From positions 1-64,000 of the forward strand of contig JASANC010002750.1 in assembly GCA_030248135.1 (NCBI GenBank): a DNA stretch of 64,000 bases, given 5' to 3'. The translations under genes were made by a program, and so were the position numbers. Source of the DNA: Theristus sp. LFF4_11 (taxonomy: Eukaryota; Nematoda; Chromadorea; Monhysterida; Xyalidae). How positions within the stretch are numbered: the first letter of the stretch is position 1; every line of letters begins with the position of its first letter. The notes beneath the pieces are model-generated. The model was not told the DNA's origin, searched no databases, and saw only the letters and a program-made list of their open reading frames with translations. Of the stretch, positions 11,960 to 23,900 are shown in pieces.

Positions 11960-14900
11960 CTGGAAACGCAAAAAATAACTAAGGGCGGCTCACGGGCGGA
12001 ATTTTAGTGGGCGGACGGGCGAGCCACATGCAGATAACGGTTCTCGTGTCGGCCGCCATGTTTTTTTTTGAATGGTGAGCAAGCCCGCATAGTTTGCCCG
12101 CAATGATTTTGCGATGACGGGCATGCCCGCGTGTTTTAGCTTTCCCGTCATGACCGCGTTATACGTTGATTGTTGCTCAAATGTACAATCGAACTCTAAA
12201 ATGTAGGGAATCAGCTGATTGGTTTATGATCGTGATGTTTGCATTCTGTGCAAACCAGACTCCGCCTCACCACAGCCGTGCCTGCACAGAAAGCATGCAT
12301 CACGTGACCACCAACCTATCAGCTGATTCCCTACAATTTATAGTTTCGACTGTGTACACGCGACAATGGCGCCAGACGATTCGCATTTTAAGTTTACGAT
12401 TTTGTTTCGTAAATGGCCCGCGTTCAGTGATCTTTTCAACCCTCAAACCGATCACATTCCGCCTGCGCGCAAGACCCGCGGGCAAAACTCGTCAGTTCTC
12501 CGCGGCCAAGTTTTTTCAACCACCCACGGGCAAGTTCACCACCATTACCTCGTTTTCCAACAACGAGTCTCGCCCGCAAACCGTCAAAACTAAAAAAAAT
12601 CGTGAAAAAAAGCGGCCCGTGCGCCAAAACGTCCGCCTAGGAATCAAACACGAAAGCATCTCGCCACGAAAATTCCGGAGAGGTAAACTGTGATAATATC
12701 CCCGTAGTTGTTCTCGTTGTGATACCGTAAAGTCTTGCATATACGGTATCCTTATAAAAAATTTAAAAATCAAAACTTTCTGAAAAAAGTGGAATTTTGC
12801 GTGACAACCTTATAAGAAGGTAGAGGTCTTATAAACCGAAGATCAGGCAGTCCGGGCCTTATAAACGGGGTGGAATTTCGACCAAGTCAAATTTTTTTTT
12901 GATTTTCCGCCGTGAGACAGTCCGCCCACTTTTTGGTGGGGGTCTTATAAGTTGGAGGAACCTTATATGCAAGACTTTACGGGTATCTAAATGACGCCGT
13001 CAAAAGAAAAAGAATCACCGAATGACGTGGGCGGTTGATCAGCGTTGCATTTCTCGGCATCGGTGCACGCGCACACCTGCAGCTGCGTGCGAACGCCCAG
13101 CAAATCGGGCGCGTCCAGAATCGTGCAACCTCGCGACGCCGGCAGTTTTGGGAAATCGTCAGTGCGAACCTGCAATAATGCATTCGATATTGATATGTGT
13201 ATATATGGGCACAACTGAAGAGACCACCATTGCTCGGCGTCTTGTGCTTTGGTCGAAACGCCAGGTTTCGTTGGTTTTTTATTTGGTTAGATTATATACC
13301 GTAAACTCTTGCATATAAGGTTCCTCGTACTTATAAGACCGCCACCCAAAACTGGGCGGAGTGTCACACGGCGGGAAACCAAAAAAAATCAAAATTTTGT
13401 CTAGGTCGAAATCTTATTCCGTTTATAAGGCCCGGAATTCCTAATAATCTTCGCTTTATAAGACCTCCTCCCACTTATTAGGTTGTCACATAAAATTCCA
13501 CATTTTTTCGGAAAGTTTTAATTTTCAAATTTATGTAAGGAAACGTTGTATGCAAGGCTTTACGGTAATAAACGCAACGCGTGTATTCATGCACAGTCGG
13601 ACTCTAAATTGTAGGGAAACAACTGCGATTCGTTGGTGATTGCGGATTGTGCATGCTTTTTCACAAACGATAGAACATGGTTTCACCACATTGAATATCT
13701 CTTCAAAAAAGATCGGAATAAAAACGTTATGTATCTATACTTCCGTTGCAATTTTTCCAGAAACTGTTGACCAAAAAAAGCAGTTTACTTGTTATACCTG
13801 ATCAGTAATTTTATCGAGACAAGCGCGTGCGGTTGCATTCATTGATCCCAAGTCGTTGATGGTGTTGATGCCGCCCAAATTCAGGTCAGTCATTACTGTT
13901 GCGAAATTCGACGGTTGCGGACCGCGGTAGTCAACGACCTGAAAGAATCTGTTACTGTGAAAAGACATACATCCGCATCTTGCAAGACATTATGTTAGCA
14001 AAAAAGCACGTTTGCCGGAAGCCTATCGAAGCCACGCGAGTTCTATTGGGCTCGTTGCAAATATTGAAGCCGAGAGCACACACTGAGCAGAAGCTCAACA
14101 AATTTGTTAAGCTAAACGGTAGCTTAGCGGAATCGCGCAATTTACAAGAACAACACACAAACGTTATTACAATATATTGTCCTGTAAAACTGCAAAAAAT
14201 GTTATCAAAAGGGACAAAAATGTTATGTTATGTTGGTAAAATGTTACAGACAGACCGGACCAAATAAAAAAAGTCCAATGTTACGGTGATATTAGCTAGA
14301 AAAGCGATATAAAACCGCTCGAAAACGCTCACCGAAACGCTCGCATGCGCCAGAATCGCGATCGTTTTGCACTCTTGCTCGACGAGCATCGTTGACGACG
14401 GATCCGAAGCGCACGACTTGTGGTACGGCATAAACGGCGGCATTTCCTGGTGTAGTCCGTTCGCGATCAGGTCCGAGATTTGTTGGTTGCTTGATGCGAG
14501 CGAGATGCACTTGTACACGTTCAGATTGTCTGCAATCAAGTGCGCATAAATCCACTAGCACGCGTTCCGATTGTTTGCAATAATTCACAGATATGCACAT
14601 TTGCCGCGCATAAATGCAAACATACTCACAAACACACAGTAAAACACGTGCACGCGCTCAGTTAGCCTGCAACAATAATGCGGCCGCATAAATTCAAACA
14701 TATTCAGAACTATGTAATGCGCTTGCATAATTTCACATTATCTGCCATAATGCGCTCAAAGGAAACACATTTGAAACTAATGCACGAAACGCACAATTAT
14801 CAATTTTTTGGGTCCTGCGACACAATAATGCGTTTCGAGACGCAAAAAGGAAACAAGTTTTTAAAAATATCTTTATGAAGCAATTCAAATAAGCCTAAGT

Positions 14901-17900
14901 CGTGACCAGGGCCCTATTTAGGGGACTCGGGTCCCTTACCAATATTGAATTTCATGTGTTCAATTTTACATGTAACTGCTTAGCTATCTATGCGCGCACT
15001 GAGTCTGCGCGGGATCGAACGAAAGCCGTTCACCACAAAAAAACGTGAAAAAAAAACGACCGACTCCTTGCATAGAACGGCGGCCAACATCCGGAGTCAC
15101 ACGAGGAATTGCCGTGCATTAGCATGAAATCGTACGCGCAACAAACGTCCGTGCCGTCGCAGCGTCTCGTCGCGCAGTCGCCGTCGCACATCTGCACCTC
15201 CGCGCCGACCGCGGGACATTCCGCTGCAAAGATTTGCTGAATTTGCTGAATTTGCTGAAAACATTTCAGTGGTTCACTGTGGAATCGTAGATTATCGCTA
15301 GAAATGCGGGATAGACGCATGTAAAAAAAGCAGGAACAGTATCCGCTTCCGCTCGCGAATGGGCATATCATATCCGTGCGAAAGGTGTGCTGGAGCGTCG
15401 TGCGGACACTTGCGACGAGGGGCTGCTGAAGGCGCGTTTAGCAATTAGTTTTTTGGTGCGTACGCACGGACACGACACGTAAAAAACGGCCACGCGATTT
15501 AGAAATCGTGTCGTGCGTGCTATCGTAATGCATTACGGACACGACTAGTTTGCGCACGGGATTTAGAACGACGTTTGTGCGTACGGACGAAAAACTAAAT
15601 GGTGTTTCCGTTTTGAGAAGAGTGACGCTGCGCCTTCCAACGCAGGGCTGACCTCCTTGGTAATGTCGCACGGGTATAAAACGCAATGGGATCGTTTCTG
15701 AGTCAATATATTTTGGGGCGGGGCCTGCCATGGAGTGTCCGTTCCACTGACGGACCAGGGACACCGCAGTATTGGATTACCGCAAACACTGAACGTCGAT
15801 AGCAATATGGAACTTTTGCAAATAACACCAAAAAGCGTAGTAGGCCGTTTTTTGATGCTCTGCAGCACGCGTCGGCCAGTTTAACGGTATATGACGATTC
15901 GTAATTTTCCGAATTAGATTTACAAGAAACAACTTCATAATAGAACAAAAACGTTTCCGCACGGGTAAATGCTGATTCGTCGACGTCTGGCAGTTCATCT
16001 GCAGTGGGCGTTTCCATTGCGAGCTGATGATCGTTGCAGAGGCCACCGCGGCAGGCGCATGCTAGCGCTTGAGCATTGACGCCAAGACCATTCTGTCATA
16101 ATGTGAATTATTATACAGTCAAATATTATAGGCAATCAGCTGAAAGATCGCTCGTGATGCCCAAGCTTTCTGTGGACGCATTGCTGTATAGGCGGAGTCT
16201 GTCCTGCACAGAAAGCATGCATCAGCGCAATCACCAATCAATCAGCTGACAGCCCAACATTTTACACTGCTTTGAAAAAATGCTTAATTCAACCTTTTGA
16301 GAATCATCAGTCCGGGTCGAGTGGTTCCGTGACACCCAATCCCGTTTAAAAACTTATTTCTGTATCACAATATTCATTCACAAAAATCTCCACCGCCTGT
16401 CTCATTGTTTTTTTTGTGCAATTGTTCAGGCTAACCAACGATATTCTGTCAAGTGGAAACCTTGAAAACCTTTGAAAACCAACTGCCTAAAATACAGTAC
16501 TTGTTGACTGCTTAATTCAAATGTGCCGTACCAGAAAAGAAGTCATTCACTCTGAAAAAACGCCCTTCTATCGTGCAGAAAAGCACCAGAACATCAGTTT
16601 GGATGAAACCACGTCTCGAAATTTATCACCAGTTGCGAGAATCAGCCAAACTGACAGTCCCGGTTGATGTGCATGGTATCTACCGTAAAGTCTTGCATAT
16701 ATGGTCTCCTTATATAAATTTGAAAATCAAAAATTTCTGAAAAAAGGAGGAATTTTGTGTGACAACCTTATAAATGGGAGGGGGTCTTATAAAGCGAAGA
16801 TTAGGAATTCCGGGCCTTATAAACGGGGTGGGAATTTTAGCAAGTCAAAATTTTGAATTTTTTGGTTTCCCGCCGTGTGACATTCCGCCCACTTTTGGGT
16901 GGGGATCTTATAAGTGGGAGGAACCTTATATGCAAAAGTTTACGGTATTATCTTTTATATTTTGGTCCCGGGCTTCAATGCGTTTGCACACGGGGATGTT
17001 TCACGGAATTCAAAATTAGGTTACGGTAGACATCTCGCCGTGTGCTGACGTTTTACGACTTTTTTGGTTCGGTGTGGGGTTTTTCCTCAGGACGTGAAAC
17101 TTTTGTGCCTCCGATCTTCCTGAAACGATAATAACACAAGCGCACGTTTCAGTGCGCCGACCGCCGAGGACGTCAGGTTGACGCGACACGTTCTAGTGAA
17201 CCGACTATATACCGTAACATTCGACTTGATGCAGGGCGTGTTGGTGTTTGTCAGCTCCGTTAGCATCTCGGCAACATTCACGGTGACTGGGCCACCCTCT
17301 CGTTTTTGTGCCTCGGTCGCCATGACAACGAAATCGGTCAACGTCCTCACTTGTCCGTCCGTTATCGTTCGTACGAACGTTCTCGCGGCGCAACCGCGAA
17401 TCGACAGTTTCGCCGACTCGTAGCCGCGGATGTCCGCTTGCGTGAATTTCTCATCAAGGTCCGGACCTATACATGTGCGCACAACGTTTTTTTTTAAGAG
17501 ATTTGATTGAATTTCGTTTTCTTTGGTTGCAATTTGTTGCAACGCTTTTTTTGTAGTGAGAAAAGAGGTTGTTTGTTTTTTGTGTTCTTATTTGGTTGCA
17601 ATTTGTCGCAACGCTTGTTTATAGTGTGAGAAGAGGTTGATTGATTTGGCTGGTGCAATTTTGGAATGGAATTCTGAATGGAGTTTGGCATTTTTTTTGA
17701 GGACGCTAGCAAACACAACCTCCGTAGTTGGCCGCGTTCAGATCAACAATAGCCGTGACGCAGATATCATCCGGGCAGACGGCCTTGATGCGCGGTCGAT
17801 CGAAACAACGGTCGTCAATGATGAACATCGACTGACCGTACCGTAGGCCCATTTGTACGGTCTCATTCAACGGGCTGCCTCCGGTCACCAGTGACGCGCA

Positions 17901-20900
17901 TTCGTAGCACATCTTTGCGTCGTCGTGTGCGCCTGCGGAAATAATATTGCGAAATCATCAATGAGACATTTTTTGAGTTATATTTTTTGAGTGCGAGAAA
18001 GGCGCTGCAGTCTGAAAACAAGCTTCGTACAGTATGGCCGAATAAATGAGGCAGTCCATCAAGGCGGGATCAGTCGCAGACTAGGAGTTGTCTTTTTCAA
18101 AAATGCCAACATACTTCCCAATCATGTGTGCAAGGGAGAAAGAATGCAAAGAATAGCGCGGTTAATCCAGTGGTTTTCAGAAACGTGTCAAATTAGGCAC
18201 GCAGTTTGGTTTCTAAACATCTTTTTTCTTTCACTCAAAATTCGCGCGCTCCTTGAACCCTGAAAAAAGCTGCCATGTTTAATCGGCCATACCGTATAAC
18301 CACCGAGGTTTGCATGCGTGCGTTCTTTGTCGCTTTAAAATCAGTGCAACCCCAGAGCTTCCGTGGTTCTCTCATTGTCCACTCCATTAGGTGCCGTGTG
18401 CTAAAGTATGTGTGATTAAACCTGTCGCAGACTCAAACTTTGAATCACAGTGACCGAGAACGAATGTAGTCAGCATTCGATTTCTGGCAACTCTGGTCCC
18501 GTTCTTTATTCTTTCACGAGTTCTGTGACAAAGTGACTTTCGGGAAAAAGTGACAGGCTTAAACAAACAGGCTGTTCATGGAAATCAACTAAAACAATAC
18601 CGTAAAGTCTTGCATATAAGGTCTCCTTATATAAATTTGAAAATCAAAAATTTCTGAAAAAAGTGGAATTTCGTGTGACAGCCTTATAAGTGGGAGGAGG
18701 TCTTATAAAGCGAACATTAGGAATTCCGGGCCTTATAAACGGGGTAGGATTTCGACCAAGTCAAAATTTTGAATTTTTTGGTTTCCCGCCGTGTGACACT
18801 CCGCCCACTTTTGGGTGGGGGTCTTATAAGTGGGAGGAACCTTATATGCAAGACTTTACGGTAATACAGCTAAAACTAACTGCGCGTCGGAAACGCATAC
18901 GCCGCGAACGGTTTCGCCACCGAGGCGACGTCACAGGTGGCGTCGTCGTTGCATGCCGCCAATCCCGCGTTGGCGCGAATTCCCAGAAAACCGACGGTGG
19001 AAATGTTGACCGTCCAAGGGGCGGCGGTCTTTGGGAGGATGGGAAAGTGGTCTGCCTGAATGATCAGAGAATATGTGGCGTTATAAAAAAACGTATTTCT
19101 TGTTTCTTATGGTTCTGCGACTGGATGCGCGCACGGATGTCATGCGCGATGACGCGGGAATTCAAAAGCTCGTCGAAGTGTTCCGGGGTCCGCAGGATTT
19201 GGCTGGGTGTCACTTGGCTGGTTTGAACTGGCGCATCAAGCATACGAAACTAATTTCCATTCGGCATTTGCAAACGAAAAGAAAGACAGTCTCTGTTAAC
19301 TAGTGGAGGCTGAACCTGGCCTGTGCAGAATGCATGCATCATCGCGTGTTTACCAGCCAATCAGTTAATTGTACGTGTATGGAGATCAACTCTGTGTATG
19401 CCAAACGGTCTTTGCATCGTCACGCAACGGTGTTTCAATTGAAAGTGCGATTCCGTTTTGAGCGACTGACGCCAAAAAAACCCTCTAGCTGATAAAAAGC
19501 CCCGCCAAATCAACGTCTAGGCGAAAAGACGGGGACAAAACTCGGAACATTCTGAGTTATTAGAATGACAACTCACGACCCGCGATTAAAACAAAAAAAA
19601 ATATTCAGACTAACGCTTTCTGGCATCAGTGTATCGAGGCAGGCGCGAAACGTCACCTCGGACATGCCAAAACGATTCAATTCGCTGCGCAGGACACCGT
19701 ACGGATTGAGCATGAACCGAAGCAAGCCATCCAGCGGAATTCCGGCGTGAATGTTGGTCAACTGTGGTGTGGGTGGTGCGCAGACAGTTTTCAGTGGCAT
19801 TCATGAATAAGCAGTACTTAGTGACGCGTAGCTGTGTTAAAACATACATAGCTACGCGCGCTCACTAAATACTGCTTCATATATGCCTCTTTACAGCTTG
19901 GAACTCGACTTTTGTTTTCCGAACAAAATATCTCCATATATATGTTACTGTTACTTCTTGAATGAAATTTGATTTTTTTGTGAGAATATCCCGCGAGTCG
20001 GTCCATCCAGAACCCAGTTCTATTGATTGATAAGCTGTGAAAACAGCTCATACATTGTATCTGCAAGTTTGTGCTGCTATTTCTTGGTATTTCTTGTGTG
20101 CATTCTGATAATAGACGCTTGATCGCAATATCCGTCTTAAAAGTACCGTACGCAGAAACGCCCACATATACTCACATCCTGTTGCGTGTTCACGGCGAAC
20201 GCGAGCGTTTTGCAGCGTTTTCGCACGGCTGCGTCGCATTTCGACAAGTCGGCCATTCTACTGCCCCAATACCCGCCGGCCATCATCATTGCGTCGAATC
20301 GCATTTGAATGTCGTCGTCAGAGAACGTCTCTGTGAGACATTGGTCGCTTTGAAAGTCGCCTGAATATCAATGTAGTGTGGATTTATTCAAACGTGTCCA
20401 AACTAAAATGACGTCATTTGCTTTAAAAACGCCCGTTTGTCAAAGTACAGGCACTAAAATGTCAGTTTGGTGTGACCTGATTTGACATTCACCATTTGTT
20501 TACGGGAAGAAATCGGCTAAACGGAAAGTCTGGTTTTCTGTGAACGGCAAGCGCATGTTTGGCGGCACATGACGTCATCTCAGTGGGACACGTTAGAAAA
20601 AATAGGTCATACATATATTGTCAAACTTGTCAGTGATTCGCTCGAAAATTGCAGCTGCTGAGGGAATTTTGAGCAAACGAGGAATGATGAACGGGATTGG
20701 TTGGAATATCAAAACCGCCACATTTTTGGCCAAATGATGGCTCCTTTCCAACACCGGATCCTGTTCTTTTTTTCTTTCGCGGGTTCTGAGTTTTCCAATC
20801 CAGAAGAAAGATGACAGGTTAAAAAAACCCAACACTGTACAACAATCGATTTCCATGTCACTTGCAATCATAGCTGATTGGTTGGCTGTGCCACCTGTGA

Positions 20901-23900
20901 TGCCATTCATTCGGCGCTGGGATTATTGCTGTGGAGGCGGAGTCCAGGACCGAATGCGTGCATCACGTGTGCACGAACCAATCGGCTTATTGCATATGAT
21001 CATGAAAATTGCGTGTAATCGGGTGCAGTGGACTAGAATTTTGAAAATAAAACCGCAATCAGAAACTCGAAAAACTGAAGTCGTATCTTGACCAGAGTTC
21101 GAAGGCTGAAGCGAATGGAAATCGTTGTGCAGTCAGGACGATTATTGCAAAACCGCGAGACACTTGACACTCGAGACAGTTGCTTATGTGCGAAAAAAGT
21201 GCCCGCCCAACACCAACCAACCAGTGGCATTCGCCGTGCCGTCTATCGGAGTGCCCCCCACCGTGTCTGACGTCATCGCTTCGTGGCTGCAGTTGTCGCC
21301 GGTGCACATGCACAGCGACGCCAGCGCGCCCATTCCCAGCACCTGTCGTTGTTTCGTTCGTGAAATTCAGGACTGTTAGAACTCTAAATTATGGACTATC
21401 AGCTGATGATGCATGCGTTCTGTGCAGGAAAGACTCCGCCTTCACAGCAATGTGCTGCACAGAGAGCAAGGCATGCATAGCGTGATCACCGACGAATCAG
21501 TTGATTGCCTATATAATTTATAATAGTTCAACTGATAAAATTTGCCATGAAAACTCCTAACCATCATGACCGTTAACACAACAGCAATAAACAACCCATA
21601 TCAGACACACTATGTCTCTGTTTGTAGACACTATATGATAGGGCAGATATTCGAACCCGTGACCTTCCGGACGGGAGGTCAAGTCACTAACCACTAAGCC
21701 ATAGACACACTCTGCTGAATAGCACACTTACATCCGCTGTGACATTAGCGCACGAGCCGTCTGCCGCGTGCGAGATGTTGTACAACAGCGAATCCAACGC
21801 GTGCATCATTCCATTAGTAGAGTCAAAGCCGTCGTAGTCAGGGTAGTAGTCGGTAGAATAGTTGCCAGCTTTATCGTGCTCACCAGGGTTGTAGGGTAAA
21901 AGTGCATAGTGGCCAACGTGCATAGTGGCCATGAAAAATGCCTAGCTATAGTGTCCAAAACATATGCCAAAGTGGCCACGACATATAGCAGAGTGGCCAA
22001 TGCCTATGGACAAGTGTCCAATAGCTATAACATAGTGGCCAATAGACATGCATAGTGGCCAATACAGGGTTTTAAATAATGCTGTTACAGGGTGATCCAG
22101 AAGTTATGATTTTTGAACTTTGTTGTTATTTCTGGCACATTCAAGTGACAAACTGTTGCTTGAATGTGTTGCAAATCATTTCATGTTTGTTTAATGGTTT
22201 GTTCAGTTTTGTGATAAACAACAAAGGCAAATTGTGCAAAATACCGGTTCTACGTTGGCGAGTTTTGTATTATGTGATTCATACAATTGTAATTTTTGAA
22301 TCAAGGGGGAGATCGATAACCGATGCAAGTTGCTGACAAGATGCGGTCAAACCAATGTGACGTTTGACTGCAGCACTTATACAAGCAAATGCAAATGGTG
22401 AACTAAAGCACACAAATAGATACCGAAGACAAATGATATGTGTTGTTTATACCCGTTTGTCCCCGTTGGAAGACCGCATGCTGATCGCTGGGCTTGTTTC
22501 GACCATGACAGATTTGGAACCAGGTATCACTCGTCTTATTTGTGTGTCATCTTCGGGGTTTTCTTGCACATTGTTGTTTGAATTGATTTTTCGTGTTCAG
22601 TAATTTTCTGTCAAAAATTTATTTAGTTACAAAACTCATAAATACAAACAAAATTACAATTTCATAAGTGCGACAACTTGTTTTAGATTTGAAAAATGGC
22701 CGGGTTGCATTGTATTGGGGGGTCAGTCAATATGGCAGCCACACAATATGGCTCGATAGACACGTTTGCGGTATCCTGGAGTGACGTTCGAGTTTTCGAT
22801 AAAAAAGTATGTGGCTATGGTTTTCAAATGTTTACATGTATTGCGCGCGCGTGTGGGTTGTATGTTTCTGACCGCGTCAGCTTTTGTTTACTGTCTGAAT
22901 TGTGGTAAACCGCCATGGCATCGCAGTCGTCTGTTGTGCCGCATCACTGATCATTCGGTGTGGTGATCACCGAGCATCATCAAGTGATTTGCAACACATT
23001 CAAGCAACAGTTTGTCGCTTGAATGTGCCAGAAATAACAACAAAGTTCAAAAATCATAACTTCTGGATCACCCTGTAACAGCATTATTTAAAACCCTGTA
23101 TTGGCCACTATGCATGTTTATTGGCCACTATGTTATAGCTATTTGGACACTTGTCCATAGGCATTGGCCACTCTGCTATATGTCGTGGCCACTTTGGCAT
23201 ATGTTTTGGACACTATAACTAGCAAAAATGCAAATTTTCTCATGGCCACTATGCACGTTGGCCACTATGCACCTAATTCGGGTTGTAGTAGTAATCATTG
23301 GTGTCGTTGTCGTAATGCCAGTCAGTTTCATTGTCGTATTGCGGCCACTCTGTCTCGTTGTAGTAGTAATCATTGGTGTCGTTGTCGTAATGCCAGTCAG
23401 TTTCATTGTCGTATTGCGGCCACTTTGTCTCGTTGTATGATGTGTCATTGTAGTCGTACCTGGAATTCCAAAACCGTGATTTCATCAGATATACATACCA
23501 AGCTCACCAACGTGGTGTGCTATTGTGGATTTATTCAAACGTGTCCGGACTAAAATAACGTCATTTGCTTTAAAAACGCGCCCGTTTGTCAAAGTACAGA
23601 CACTAAAATTTCAGTTTGGTGTGACTGATTCAACATTCACCATTTGTTTACGGGAAGAAATCGGCTAAACGGAACGTCTGGTTTGCTGTGAACGGAAAGC
23701 GCATGTTTGGCTGCACATGACGTCATCTCAGTGGGACACGTTTGAAAAAATAGGTCATACTATGTCGCCTACCAATCTGGTGGTGGTGGCTTTTCGTGCG
23801 ATCCGAACGCATTGCGTAAAACATCAGCTGCATCTGCAAAACAAATTAAAAAAATAACAAATTTTCCGTCAAACCGCGATTGCTAGGTGTTTGCGATATT

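Larger units (their letters stand above)
21732..23459 (-). pseudogene. Exon 5 of the four-module gene, split by a transposon
   Basis: The exon reads from 23459 to the 9-bp repeat GGGTTGTAG (23280-23288), where a 1385-bp element begins, and resumes at the second copy of that repeat (21886-21894), ending at the donor GTAAGT after 21732. Removing the element plus one repeat copy rejoins the frame exactly, giving an acidic Tyr/Asn/Asp-rich stretch (YDNETDWHYDND, YYPDYDGF) and a Cys-containing end (GSCANVTAD). With the element present, translation stops one codon after the junction at about residue 200. No donor lies before that stop, so the element is unlikely to act as an intron. Skipping the exon would break the frame. 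This allele is therefore probably null. Confidence 0.8.

Noticed and set aside
11524..11982. Plus-strand Val/Pro-rich ORF opposite the stalk exon
   Set aside because: The minus-strand frame joins the other exons in phase and ends in a hydrophobic tail; the plus-strand frame is a shadow of the 24-nt repeat.
16774..17019. ORFs beginning MGGGLIKR, also at 18690
   Set aside because: They are translations of the TATAAGG MITE, and the same peptide recurs at each copy.
21605..21715. Possible tRNA gene
   Set aside because: The A- and B-box words are present but the T and acceptor stems do not pair.
21895..23279. Transposon acting as a new intron (introner)
   Set aside because: In the sense direction of the gene a stop codon occurs one codon into the element, before any usable donor.
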